DNA of 44,335 nt from Deltaproteobacteria bacterium (lineage in GTDB: Bacteria > CG2-30-53-67). Positions within the stretch are counted from its first letter, which is position 1. Each line of letters opens with the position of its first letter. A program made the position numbers and the translations under genes. The stretch spans positions 68,256-112,590 of the forward strand of contig JAADIO010000022.1 of the NCBI GenBank assembly GCA_013151235.1, in the 5' to 3' direction. The notes under the pieces were generated by a model. It was not told the DNA's origin. It saw only the letters and a list, made by a program, of their open reading frames with translations, and did not search any database. This document shows positions 16,339 to 25,000 of the stretch, piece by piece.

Positions 16339-16698
16339 TTATTTCGCCGTGCGAACTTTGAGCAGAGAGATCACCTTCTTCACGCCCGTAACGCCTTTCG
16401 CAATCGTCACGGCCCGATTGATCTCATCCTGCGATCCGAGGTACCCGTTCAGGGTGACTTCGGCAAGATTGGTGTCCACATCGATATTCAGGGCATGAAC
16501 GTGTGGATCTTCCAACAGTTTGCCCTTGACCATCGAAGTAATCCGAAGATCTTCCGCCGATTCCGAAATTGTTTTTTCATCCGTTCCGATCTTGTATCCG
16601 GCGGTTGCGGCGCCTCCAATGAGCAGGAGTTCACAACCTGTCGTCATCAACGCGGCAATACTCATCACTCCAACCACCCATTTTTTCCAAGATGACAT
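16339..16698 (-). CDS. BON-domain periplasmic protein, probable lipoprotein
   Basis: This 119-residue protein has a short N-terminal signal with a lipobox-like end (MTTGC, Cys22), although Thr at -3 is not typical. A glycine/alanine-rich stretch and a BON domain (about 52-116) with the repeating pattern of TSMVKGKLLED, LAEVTLNGYL and GVKKVISLLKV follow. BON domains bind membranes or envelope components and occur in OsmY-like stress proteins. The start at 16698 is chosen because the signal begins there. Confidence 0.82.
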   Translation of the reverse strand: MSSWKKWVVGVMSIAALMTTGCELLLIGGAATAGYKIGTDEKTISESAEDLRITSMVKGKLLEDPHVHALNIDVDTNLAEVTLNGYLGSQDEINRAVTIAKGVTGVKKVISLLKVRTAK

Positions 16699-16869
16699 CC
16701 TTGCCTCTCTTTCTGCCGACGGCCCTGCCCCATCCCCTCGCGGGATGATGCAAGATAACAATTCTGCGTTTTATTGTCAACGGTTTTGGCGCTACCGGTA
16801 TTGACACCGCTGTTCCCCTTTGTTATCTTGTCTGCACGAAAAGAACCTCGGGACTTCAAGGGTCGGCCG

Positions 16870-17340
16870 TTGAAATTTTTCATTCCCATATTCCTGATTT
16901 CTTGCCTGATCTCTTTGTCGTCCCCGGCTGCGGAATGGGGTCCCGGATCCTTCGGGCCCGTATCACAAAAGGGAGAAACCTTTCGCTCTTCCACCGCGGC
17001 AGCGTCCAATCTTCCGGAAAGAAGCCCTTTCGCGAAGTTTCTCGTCGTCGGGGTCCGCTTCTTTCAGAAGTTCATCTCACCCGTTGACGGCGACCGCTGT
17101 ACCATGGACCCCACCTGCTCGCACTTTGCACTTCAATCCATCGAAAAACACGGGGCCTTGCTCGGCTTCATGATGACGGCGGACCGGATCGTCCATGAAT
17201 ATGAAGAACATCGCTTCGTCCGTGCCCGGTGGGACGGCAAGTCCTATCGTTTTCCGGATCCCGTCAAGAATAACGACTTCTGGTTTCCCTCTTCCGCTGC
17301 CGCATCCCCCGGGCGGACCAAGAGGAGCAAACAACCATGA
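16870..17340 (+). CDS. YidD-like membrane protein insertion factor with N-terminal signal
   Basis: The C-terminal half (about 55-120 of 156 residues) carries the YidD signature FFQKFISPVDG with DPTCSHFA, two of the family's conserved cysteines, and a HG...G...R pattern. Usual YidD proteins are 70-85 residues with no signal. Here a hydrophobic N-terminus (MKFFIPIFLISCLIS) and a linker come first. I start at a TTG at 16870, eight bases after AAGGG; there is no ATG. LISC could be a lipobox but sits very early. The stop overlaps the next ATG (ATGA), so the two genes are translationally coupled. A role in membrane assembly is inferred. Confidence 0.72.
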   Translation: MKFFIPIFLISCLISLSSPAAEWGPGSFGPVSQKGETFRSSTAAASNLPERSPFAKFLVVGVRFFQKFISPVDGDRCTMDPTCSHFALQSIEKHGALLGFMMTADRIVHEYEEHRFVRARWDGKSYRFPDPVKNNDFWFPSSAAASPGRTKRSKQP

Positions 17341-18230
17341 CAAAGACGCGCAAACGGTTCTTCTGCATCCTTCTGGCCGGATTTCTTCTGCGGCTCCCCT
17401 TCATGCCGTTGTCTGCATACGCCTCGACTCCGGGAGAGGCGGACCGCCTCTTCACTTTTGCCGAAAAACTCGCGGATCAGCAAGACTATTATCGGGCCAT
17501 CACGGAGTACAAACGATTTCTCTCCTACTTCCCCGACGACGCACGAGTTCCCCTCTGCCGGTTCGGAATCGCCCATGCCTACCGTATGGGAGGGAAGACC
17601 GACCAAGCCGTCCGGGAGCTTGCAACCCTGGAGAAAGATTACGCCGGAAGCGATACGGCAGAGGAGGCAGCCTTCGAGATCGGCCGTACCTACTTTTCAG
17701 CCCGCCGCTTTGAGGAGGCTGAACCAGCCGACGAAGCCTTTCTCCGTCGTTATCCCAACTCCCGGCATCATGACGAGGCACAGGCCCGCCTCGGCTGGTC
17801 CCTGCTCTACCTTGCGAAATACAAAGCCGCCGCCCGGGCCTTTTCCTCCGTCAACGAAAAGAGCCCCTACGGCCCCTTCGCCGCCGCCCTTGCGGAGGAG
17901 CTCTCCGCCGGAGTCCGGATCCCCCGAAAGTCACCGGTTACCGCCGGGGTCCTGTCGGCAGTTCTTCCCGGGGCCGGACAATTTTATACCCGACGTCCCA
18001 CGGAAGGAATCAGCTCTTTCCTGCTCAACGGCTCCTTCATCTGGGCCACCGTCGAACTTTTTAATCGCGGAAGCGAGGTTGCCGGAGTCCTTCTCGGTTT
18101 TTTTGAAACCGGCTGGTACAGTGGGGGAATCTTCGGTGCGGTAAACGATGCACACAAGTTCAACCGAAAGGCACGAAAGGATTTTATCGAGGAATTGCAG
18201 AACCGCTACCCCCTCCCGGCAGGGCAATAA
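17337..18230 (+). CDS. TPR protein with C-terminal membrane domain
   Basis: This 297-residue protein has a signal peptide (cleavage about residue 29, AYA-S), then four to five tetratricopeptide repeats (about 33-185) such as AEKLADQQDYYRAITEYKRF and YLAKYKAAARAF. The C-terminal region begins with SAVLPGAGQFYTRRP and has two hydrophobic segments; that SVLPGxGQ motif is typical of DUF5683-like membrane proteins. The TPR half resembles BamD/YbgF-type outer-membrane assembly proteins. It is coupled to the YidD-like gene by a four-base overlap. Function unknown, envelope assembly likely. Confidence 0.75.
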   Translation: MTKTRKRFFCILLAGFLLRLPFMPLSAYASTPGEADRLFTFAEKLADQQDYYRAITEYKRFLSYFPDDARVPLCRFGIAHAYRMGGKTDQAVRELATLEKDYAGSDTAEEAAFEIGRTYFSARRFEEAEPADEAFLRRYPNSRHHDEAQARLGWSLLYLAKYKAAARAFSSVNEKSPYGPFAAALAEELSAGVRIPRKSPVTAGVLSAVLPGAGQFYTRRPTEGISSFLLNGSFIWATVELFNRGSEVAGVLLGFFETGWYSGGIFGAVNDAHKFNRKARKDFIEELQNRYPLPAGQ

Positions 18231-18257
18231 AAAAGGGGCCATAAGGTCCCCTCTTTA
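18231..18257. terminator. Bidirectional terminator between convergent TPR gene and lpxC
   Basis: AAAAGGGGCC, an ATAA loop and GGTCCCCTCTTT form an imperfect stem with A-run on one side and T-rich sequence on the other, just where two convergent genes end. Confidence 0.6.
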
Positions 18258-18288
18258 ACAGGTACGGGTTTTCCTGTATGATGATCCT

Positions 18289-19221
18289 TTATGCGGTGGC
18301 CCGCACAATCGTCGGCATCGGCACGGGGGTCTCTTGCGCGGCCGGCACGGCGGAATAGAGTTCGTCGGTACGAGTCACATACTTCCACTTCCCGGGACTC
18401 TCCAGCAGATGATGGACCAGGGAAGCATGGGTGGCATGGCCCGATTTGAAGGTCTGCACATGGCCGAGGATCGGACATCCGGCCAGGCTCAGATCGCCGA
18501 TTGCATCGAGGATCTTGTGCCGGACAAACTCATCCGGGTAGCGCAACCCTTCGGAATTCAAAACCCGGTAATCGCTGATCACGATGGCGTTATCCAGGGA
18601 CCCCCCCAGGGCAAACCCCTGAGACTGGAGATATTCCACCTCCCGAAGGAACCCGAAAGTACGTGCCCGGGCGATTTCCCGGACAAAATCATCTTCGTTT
18701 GCCCGATAATGGTACCGCTGATTTTTCAGCATGGGGTGGTCAAAATCGATTTCGCAGGTAATTTCCAAACTCTCCGATGGATAAAGAGCAGCAAATCGAT
18801 CGCCGTCTTTCACTTCGATCGGTTCCAGGATCTTGATAAAACGCTGCAGTTTGCTCTGCCGCCGGATCCCGGCCGAGGTCAAAAGAAAGATATAGGATGC
18901 GGCACTTCCATCCATGATGGGGACTTCCGGAACATCGAGTTCGATCACAGCGTTCCCGATCCCCAGTCCGGCGAGGGCCGCCAGAAGATGTTCCGACGTT
19001 TTGATCAGAGCCTGCCCCTTGCCGAGGGTCGTGTTGAGGCTGGTATCAACAATGTGTCCGGCATCCGCCGGAATCTCAAAACCATCATCAAGATCGACCC
19101 GCCGGAAGAGGATGCCCGTATCCTCCGGCGCCGGCAGGATCTTCATATTCACCTTCAACCCCGTGTGCAGGCCGATCCCGGCACAGGAAATGGGCGAAGC
19201 GATTGTTCTTTGATATCTCAC
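18289..19221 (-). CDS. lpxC: UDP-3-O-acyl-N-acetylglucosamine deacetylase LpxC
   Basis: This 310-residue zinc enzyme catalyses the committed step of lipid A synthesis. Motifs seen are GIGLHTG (16-21), the TSLNTTLG segment, zinc His78 in KTSEHLLAAL, the second site HKILDAIGDL (His and Asp), and the catalytic GHATH near the C-terminus. The reading frame runs 60 codons further upstream, but the family length (about 305) and a perfect AGGAGG seven bases before a GTG at 19221 fix the start. Its presence shows a Gram-negative outer membrane. The C-terminal 20 residues are a Pro/Ala-rich extension. Confidence 0.95.
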   Translation of the reverse strand: MRYQRTIASPISCAGIGLHTGLKVNMKILPAPEDTGILFRRVDLDDGFEIPADAGHIVDTSLNTTLGKGQALIKTSEHLLAALAGLGIGNAVIELDVPEVPIMDGSAASYIFLLTSAGIRRQSKLQRFIKILEPIEVKDGDRFAALYPSESLEITCEIDFDHPMLKNQRYHYRANEDDFVREIARARTFGFLREVEYLQSQGFALGGSLDNAIVISDYRVLNSEGLRYPDEFVRHKILDAIGDLSLAGCPILGHVQTFKSGHATHASLVHHLLESPGKWKYVTRTDELYSAVPAAQETPVPMPTIVRATA

Positions 19222-19441
19222 GGTCTTGCCTCCTGGAGAGTATGCGTATAGAGATTGGAAGCTTGTACATGCAACCAGCATGCCAAATAAAAACAAGCAT
19301 AAAGGATCTTCTATAACCGCCTGTAAAATCAACTTGTTACACAGCCGCCTCAAGCAGATCTCCTGTGCAGGGAGGATGGGTGTGTTGCAATAAAACCTCA
19401 CTCCGTCACATTTTGTGTTGTTTTTTCAAAGGAAAAAGGAA

Positions 19442-20569
19442 ATGTCCCCCGTCGTCGCCATCAGGAAGTGCACTTCCTACGCCCGGTATGAAGTAGAGAA
19501 AGCGGTACACCGCCTCTTTCATGATTCAGGAGGAATAGAGCAACATATCCGACCGGGCATGTCGGTCCTGATCAAACCGAACCTGCTGGCTCCCCGGAAG
19601 AGAGAAGAGGCCGTCAATACCGACCCGGCCGTGGTCCGGGCCGTGCTCAAGGAAGTCCTGCGAACCGGTGCAAAGGCGGTTATCGGTGACAGTCCCGGTC
19701 TGGGGAAAGCGGTAAAAAATGCCGACCGGTGCGGTATCGGAGCCGTAGCTGCGGAATTCGGGGTTCCGATCATTGAGTTCAGGGACTCCATCGTCGTCGG
19801 GAAGACCCGGGAAGGAGGATTTCCCCTGGAACTTGCACGGGAGGCCCTGGAGGCGGAAGTAATCATCAATCTCCCCAAGCTGAAAACCCATGCCCAGATG
19901 CTGATGACCCTCGGCGTTAAAAACCTCTTCGGTTGTGTGGTGGGAAAGCGGAAGCTGCAGTGGCACTTCAAGGCCGGCGTCAACCGGGAAGCCTTCGCCC
20001 GCATGCTTGTGGAAATCTATGCCGCCCTGAAGCCAGCGTTGACTCTGATCGACGGGATCGTCGGAATGGAAGGAAACGGCCCGGGGAGCGGCACGCCGAA
20101 ACCCTTCGGGATCCTGGCCGCCTCGACCGATGCCATCGCTCTTGATACCGTCATCATGACACTCATGGGGATGAAACCTTCCCGGCTGGCTACGATCCGG
20201 GCGGCCGGGGGAATCAACGCAGGAGAGACATCGCTCAAAAAGATCGAGGTGCGCGGTGATTCCATGGAATCACTGCGGATTCCCGACCTGGAGGTCCCCC
20301 AATCCTCCGATCTTGAATGGCCCCTTCCAGGCTTTCTCCGGAAAATCCTCAAAAGCAGTTTCACCGCTTATCCGGAGCCCGACCCGAAACAGTGTAACCT
20401 TTGCCGTATCTGCCTGGAAGCCTGCCCGCAACAGGTGATCTTTGTGGAGAAGGAACAACTGGCTATCAACACCCGCCGGTGTATCCGATGCTTCTGCTGC
20501 CAGGAACTCTGCCCCCGGGGAGCCATGAAAACCCGGCAGGGATGGCTGCTAAAGCGGCTGCAGAAATAG
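19442..20569 (+). CDS. DUF362 protein with C-terminal double 4Fe-4S ferredoxin domain
   Basis: This 375-residue protein has a DUF362 domain (about 5-260; typical segments VLIKPNLLAP, GDSPG, NLPKLKTHAQMLMTLGVKNLFG). The C-terminus carries two ferredoxin motifs, CNLCRICLEACP and CIRCFCCQELCP. Proteins of this type are common in anaerobes, with no firm biochemical role. The starting ATG at 19442 follows AAAGGAAAAAGGAA. It heads a same-strand group with tusA and a DsrE-like gene, so electron delivery to a sulfur-handling step is a reasonable guess. Confidence 0.85.
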   Translation: MSPVVAIRKCTSYARYEVEKAVHRLFHDSGGIEQHIRPGMSVLIKPNLLAPRKREEAVNTDPAVVRAVLKEVLRTGAKAVIGDSPGLGKAVKNADRCGIGAVAAEFGVPIIEFRDSIVVGKTREGGFPLELAREALEAEVIINLPKLKTHAQMLMTLGVKNLFGCVVGKRKLQWHFKAGVNREAFARMLVEIYAALKPALTLIDGIVGMEGNGPGSGTPKPFGILAASTDAIALDTVIMTLMGMKPSRLATIRAAGGINAGETSLKKIEVRGDSMESLRIPDLEVPQSSDLEWPLPGFLRKILKSSFTAYPEPDPKQCNLCRICLEACPQQVIFVEKEQLAINTRRCIRCFCCQELCPRGAMKTRQGWLLKRLQK

Positions 20570-20686
20570 GAAAGGCGCCCGGTTACCTTCAATGAAATTT
20601 TGTTTGACATGCAGGAATCATTCAGATTATTATGCGAAATCTATTCATCTTGTCACCCACGATACGGACACAGGAGGGAACGCAGC

Positions 20687-20917
20687 ATGGTAACAGCCGA
20701 CAAAACCATCGATTGCACCGGATTGAATTGCCCGCTCCCGGTTTTAAAGACCAAAAAGGCCATGGATGAATTAACACCCGGTCAGACCCTGGAGATGCTT
20801 TCCACCGATCCCGGTTCCAAAAATGACATTACCGCCTGGGCGAAACGGACGGGGAACGAGCTGGTCGAAACTGTGGAAGACAGCGGCGTATTCAAGTTTT
20901 ATCTCAAAAAATCCTGA
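20687..20917 (+). CDS. tusA: TusA-family sulfur carrier protein
   Basis: This 76-residue protein has the TusA signature: DCTGLNCPLPVLKTKKAM, with the persulfide-carrying cysteine in the CPLP motif. The length is right for the family. An AGGAGGG ribosome site stands eight bases before the ATG. TusA carries sulfane sulfur to partner proteins in tRNA thiolation, molybdenum cofactor or dissimilatory sulfur pathways. The next gene encodes a DsrE-like protein, a usual partner class. Confidence 0.9.
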   Translation: MVTADKTIDCTGLNCPLPVLKTKKAMDELTPGQTLEMLSTDPGSKNDITAWAKRTGNELVETVEDSGVFKFYLKKS

Positions 20918-20984
20918 TCCCCTTCGGACCGCCTTTGCACAGCTTTCATCGGCATTCCGGATCGTTGCGTAAAAGAGAGAGTGC

Positions 20985-21359
20985 ATGAGTGAGCAGACAA
21001 GGCTTTTAATCATCCAGACAAGTGGCATTGAGACGCCGGAAAGGATTCCCGCTGCCTTTTTTATCGCCTCCACGGCTGCGGCAATGGACATGGATGCCAC
21101 GGTCATTTTTACCGTCAACGGTGCAACCATCGTGGAGAAGCATGCAGCGGAACGGACTACGGTCAAGGAGGGTGGGGCCACGGTTCAAACCTTCCTGGAC
21201 CAGGCGGTCGCGGCCGGAGTCAAATTAATGGTCTGTCACCAGAGCCTTGATCTCCATGACCTGGAGCCGGACAACCTGATTGACGATGTGGAAGAAATCG
21301 TTGGTGCAGCGGCTCTTCTCGACATGACCCTGGATGCCGATGTGGTCCTGACCTTCTGA
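20985..21359 (+). CDS. DsrE/DsrF-like family protein
   Basis: This 124-residue protein has the alternating hydrophobic strands and helices of the DsrE-like fold (LLIIQTSG, ATVIFTVNG, GVKLMVCHQSLDLH, DADVVLTF). One cysteine, in the MVCHQSL segment, is at the place where DsrE-like proteins bear a reactive cysteine. The family transfers sulfur, often from TusA. It lies 67 bases after tusA and ends before a strong terminator. Its exact subfamily is uncertain. Confidence 0.78.
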   Translation: MSEQTRLLIIQTSGIETPERIPAAFFIASTAAAMDMDATVIFTVNGATIVEKHAAERTTVKEGGATVQTFLDQAVAAGVKLMVCHQSLDLHDLEPDNLIDDVEEIVGAAALLDMTLDADVVLTF

Positions 21360-21387
21360 GACGGTACGAACCCCCGCAACAGCGTCA

Positions 21388-21420
21388 CCCCGACGGACCG
21401 ATTCCGGCGGGGTTTTTCTT
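21388..21420 (+). terminator. Rho-independent terminator after the dsrE-like gene
   Basis: CCCCGACGG (21388-21396) and CCGGCGGGG (21404-21412) pair with one A-G mismatch around a seven-base loop, followed by TTTTTCTTT. Confidence 0.85.
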
Positions 21421-21446
21421 TGATGATTTCCCGCAGGACAATCCCT

Positions 21447-23711
21447 TCAACGGCTCTCCCGCTCCTGGGCATCGACAACGGCCACGGCCGTCATGTGGAC
21501 GATCTCATTCACGCTGCAACCCGCCTGCAGAACATGAATCGGTTTGTCCAGCCCCATGAGGATCGGTCCCACCACCTCCGCCCCCCCCAAATGCTGGAGC
21601 AGCTTGTAGGCGATATTTCCCGAAGCAAGGTCGGGAAAGATTAGAATGTTGGCATCTCCGGCAAGACGGCTGAAGGGAAAGAGACCCTTTGCCAATTCCG
21701 GGTTGACGGCCGTATCCGCCATGACCTCCCCATCGATGATCAGACCGGGCTGCTCCTTTTGTGCAATCTCCACGGCCCGCCGGACTTTTTCCGCCCGGTT
21801 GTCCCGGACCGATCCGAAATTGGAGTACGAAAGCATGGCCACCCGCGGCTCCAGATTGAAACGTCGGGCCAGGCGGGCGCTTAATATCGCGATCTCGGCC
21901 AGTTCCTCCGACGTCGGCACAATATTGACCGTCGTGTCGGCAAAGAGGAGAACCCGGTTTTTGAAGATCATCAGGAAGAGGCCCGAAACACGGCCGATCC
22001 CCTCTTCCGTCCGGACGATCTGCAGGGCCGGCCGGAGCGTCTCCCGGTAACGCTGGGAGACACCGGAGATCAGACCGTCGGCCTCTCCCCGATGAACCAT
22101 CATGGTGCCGAAGTAATTCGGGTTGGCCATAAGCTTACGGGCATCATCAAGACTGACTCCCTTCCGCTTCCGCATATCGTAGAATGCCCCGACGTAGTCG
22201 GGATACCGTTTGTCCCGGACGACATCAACGATTTCAATGTCCGGAAGGTCGAGTCCGTGTTGCCGGATCTCCGCCCGGATCCTGGCGGCGGCACCGAGAA
22301 GGACGGGACGCGCGATCTTCTGATCGATCAGGGTCTGGCAGGCCTTGAGGATACGGGGATGATGCCCCTCCGGAAAGACGATCCGTTTCGGTGCATCGCA
22401 GGCCCGGTGAATCACGGAACGCATGACCACATAGGTCTTGCCGAGCAAAGCCTGCAAGGATTCCCGATAGGCCTCAAGATCATCAATGGGTGCGCGCGCC
22501 GCACCGCTTTCCATCGCCGCCCCGGCCACGGCCGGCGCAACCGAAAGCAAAACCCGAGGATCAAAAGGCTTGGGAATCAGGTAATCCGGACCGAAATGAA
22601 ACTCCCGCCCCCCGTAGGCGCTGGAGACCGTTTCGGGCACCCCTTCCCTGGCCAGGGCGGCCAGTGCATGGACGGCGGCAATTTTCATCTCATCATTAAT
22701 GGCGCATGCGCGGACATCAAGGGCCCCGCGGAAGATGGAAGGAAAACCGAGAACATTGTTCACCTGGTTCGGAAAATCACTCCGTCCCGTTGCCACCAGA
22801 GCATCCGGCCTCGCCGCCCGGGCTTCCTCGTATCCGATCTCCGGTTCCGGGTTCGCGAGGGCAAAAATGATCGGGCGCTCTGCCATCGACCGGATCATCT
22901 CCGGACGGAGGAGCCCGCCCGTGGAGAGCCCTACAAAGACATCGGCATCCTGTAAAGCCTCCTTTAGTGTTCGCAGCGGAGTCTCCACGGCCACCAGCTC
23001 CTTGTAGGGGTTCATCCCCTCCTTCCGTCCCGCGTAAATGACACCGTGACGATCGCAATAAAGGATCTTTGCCGGATCGGCACCGAGTTTCCGGTAAAGC
23101 CGGCCGCAGGCAAGGGCGGCCGCTCCGCTGCCGGAAAAGACAATCCGGCAGTCCGGCAATGTCCGGCCCGTAAGTTCAAGAGCGTTGATCAGGGCGGCCC
23201 CGGAGATGATCGCCGTACCGTGCTGGTCGTCGTGAAAAACAGGGATCTTCATGGTCCGGACCAATTCCTCTTCGATCCGGAAACATTCCGGCGCCTTGAT
23301 ATCCTCGAGATTGATCCCTCCGAAGGTCGGCTCCAGTGCCCGGATGATCCGGATGATCTCTTCGGGATCGTCGCTATCGAGTTCCAGGTCGAAGACATCG
23401 ATATCGGCAAACCGTTTAAAGAGGATCGCCTTGCCCTCCATCACCGGTTTGCCCGCAAGGGGCCCGATCTTCCCGAGCCCCAAAACCGCACTGCCGTTGG
23501 TCACCACGGCCACAAGGTTCCCCCGTGCCGTATAGGTATACGAGGCCTGCGGATCCTTTCCGATTTCCCGGCAGGGCTCCGCCACCCCAGGCGTGTAGGC
23601 CAGGGCGAGATCAAGCTGGGTGCTGCAGGGCTTGGTGGCATTAACCTCGATCTTTCCTTTTCTTCCTTTCTCATGATAGGCAAGCGCTTCTTCTCTCCGG
23701 ATCGGCTTCAT
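21447..23711 (-). CDS. maeB: NADP-dependent malic enzyme with phosphotransacetylase-like domain (MaeB type)
   Basis: This 754-residue fusion has a malic enzyme N-terminal half (about 1-425) and a phosphate acetyl/butyryltransferase-like C-terminal half (about 430-754). The first half shows the YTPGVAEPC substrate loop, catalytic region [19 protein letters not shown] metal segment, and the nucleotide loop [10 protein letters not shown]. The second half includes [10 protein letters not shown] and [20 protein letters not shown]. MaeB decarboxylates malate to pyruvate with NADPH formation; the second domain usually lacks transacetylase activity and senses acetyl-CoA. AAGGAG precedes the ATG. The length matches E. 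coli MaeB. Confidence 0.93.
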   Translation of the reverse strand: MKPIRREEALAYHEKGRKGKIEVNATKPCSTQLDLALAYTPGVAEPCREIGKDPQASYTYTARGNLVAVVTNGSAVLGLGKIGPLAGKPVMEGKAILFKRFADIDVFDLELDSDDPEEIIRIIRALEPTFGGINLEDIKAPECFRIEEELVRTMKIPVFHDDQHGTAIISGAALINALELTGRTLPDCRIVFSGSGAAALACGRLYRKLGADPAKILYCDRHGVIYAGRKEGMNPYKELVAVETPLRTLKEALQDADVFVGLSTGGLLRPEMIRSMAERPIIFALANPEPEIGYEEARAARPDALVATGRSDFPNQVNNVLGFPSIFRGALDVRACAINDEMKIAAVHALAALAREGVPETVSSAYGGREFHFGPDYLIPKPFDPRVLLSVAPAVAGAAMESGAARAPIDDLEAYRESLQALLGKTYVVMRSVIHRACDAPKRIVFPEGHHPRILKACQTLIDQKIARPVLLGAAARIRAEIRQHGLDLPDIEIVDVVRDKRYPDYVGAFYDMRKRKGVSLDDARKLMANPNYFGTMMVHRGEADGLISGVSQRYRETLRPALQIVRTEEGIGRVSGLFLMIFKNRVLLFADTTVNIVPTSEELAEIAILSARLARRFNLEPRVAMLSYSNFGSVRDNRAEKVRRAVEIAQKEQPGLIIDGEVMADTAVNPELAKGLFPFSRLAGDANILIFPDLASGNIAYKLLQHLGGAEVVGPILMGLDKPIHVLQAGCSVNEIVHMTAVAVVDAQERESR

Positions 23712-23824
23712 TGATCTCCTTCCGCGAAAGGGGGGTTTGACTCACAGGGGGACCCTATTGTAGACTGAAACTATACTGCACACCGAAGGAATCTACAAAT
23801 TAATTCATCAGGAGAGGAAACTTA

Positions 23825-24484
23825 ATGGGGCTGACGGGGGAAATTAAAACCATGCCGCTCACCGATCTGCTGCAGTGGATCGAAACGACGCGAAAATCGG
23901 GAATTGTGGAATGCCGTGCCGGCACGGAGTGGAAGAAGATCTTCTTTCAGGAAGGACAGATCATCTTTGCATCTTCGGCACGGGAGTCGGAAAAACTCGG
24001 TCAGCACCTCATCCGGCAGGAACGGATCAGGGAGTCCGACCTGATCGGCTGCCTTCATGAAAATGAACAGACGGGCAAGAAGTTGACTCAGATCCTTGAA
24101 GACCGCGGTCTCATCTCCCACGACGACCTGTACGGGGAGGTCGTCATCCTGATCAAGGAGATTCTCTTTGATCTTTTTCTCTGGGAGGAAGGACTCTTCC
24201 AGTTTCGGGACCGGGAACTCCCCGACTCCATGATCAGCCCGCTGGCCCTGAAAACAGGTCAGGTCTTGTTCGAGGTCTTAAACCGGATCGATGAAAACCG
24301 GCGGGACGGCATCCTGCCCGAGAAAGGAGCTACTGCCGGGCCAACGAAGTCGACAGGGATCAAGGTGAAGGGACGGATCATCTTCAAGGTGGATGATAAA
24401 AAGTTTACCCTACCCGGAGCTTATGAAAAAAGAGAGATCCCGAGCTTTCGGAAAGACGAGGAAGCCGAAGGAAATAAAGATTAG
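23825..24484 (+). CDS. DUF4388 (PatA-N-type) signalling protein
   Basis: This 219-residue protein begins MGLTGEIKTMPLTDLLQWIE, the start of the DUF4388 domain, continuing with RKSGIVEC and a KKIFFQEGQIIFASS strand pair. This domain is frequent in delta-proteobacterial gliding and signalling proteins. A second helical part (about 60-150) follows, then a charged C-terminus rich in Lys and Glu. AGGAGAGG lies upstream of the ATG. It is convergent with the receiver gene next door. The molecular function of the domain is not known. Confidence 0.8.
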   Translation: MGLTGEIKTMPLTDLLQWIETTRKSGIVECRAGTEWKKIFFQEGQIIFASSARESEKLGQHLIRQERIRESDLIGCLHENEQTGKKLTQILEDRGLISHDDLYGEVVILIKEILFDLFLWEEGLFQFRDRELPDSMISPLALKTGQVLFEVLNRIDENRRDGILPEKGATAGPTKSTGIKVKGRIIFKVDDKKFTLPGAYEKREIPSFRKDEEAEGNKD

Positions 24485-24522
24485 GAATTGAATTGAAAGG
24501 AAGGGCCCGGTAACGGCTGCCG

Positions 24523-24918
24523 TCAACTATTGAGGTGTTTGGCAATCATGGCCATTACCAGATTCGGATCGTAGGGTTTCAGGAGGAAGTCGTCAGCGCC
24601 AGCCTTGAAGCTCTTCTCCTCGAATTCCACCTGCCCCTTGGCCGTCAGCATGATGATCACAATATCCCGGGTATCGGCATTCTGCTTGATCTCCTGACAG
24701 ACCTCATAACCGTTCTTGTTCGGCATATTGATATCGAGAAAAATGATATCCGGTTTCTCCTGGGAGACCATTTCCAGGGCCTCCTCACCGTCGGTTGCCG
24801 TCGAGCAATCGAAGCCTTCCTTTTCCAGCATAAAGGCCAGAGAACGGGAGATATAAAATTCGTCGTCAACGATCATGATCTTTGCGGTCATCTGCACATC
24901 CTGAGTATCGGCACTCAT
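24523..24918 (-). CDS. Single-domain response regulator (CheY-like receiver)
   Basis: This 131-residue receiver has acidic residues Asp18-Asp19 (VDDE), phosphorylatable Asp62 in IIFLDINMP, the Thr of IIMLTAKG and the Lys of FLLKPYDP. No output domain is present, so it must act through protein contacts. AAAGGAG eight bases before the ATG fixes the start. It has its own promoter and is followed by nothing on its strand until the gene end at 24523. The neighbouring HD-GYP and HDOD proteins are candidate partners. Confidence 0.92.
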   Translation of the reverse strand: MSADTQDVQMTAKIMIVDDEFYISRSLAFMLEKEGFDCSTATDGEEALEMVSQEKPDIIFLDINMPNKNGYEVCQEIKQNADTRDIVIIMLTAKGQVEFEEKSFKAGADDFLLKPYDPNLVMAMIAKHLNS

Positions 24919-24963
24919 CGGGATAACTCCTTTGACTTCCTGACACAGACTGAAAGTAATATT

Positions 24964-24992
24964 AATCTATTACAAGCTCGGGTAAATGTCAA
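24964..24992 (-). promoter_or_regulatory. Sigma-70 promoter of the receiver gene
   Basis: Reverse strand: TTGACA (24987-24992), 17-base spacer, TAGATT (24964-24969). It lies 46 bases ahead of the start codon. Confidence 0.7.
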
Positions 24993-25000
24993 TTATTTAT

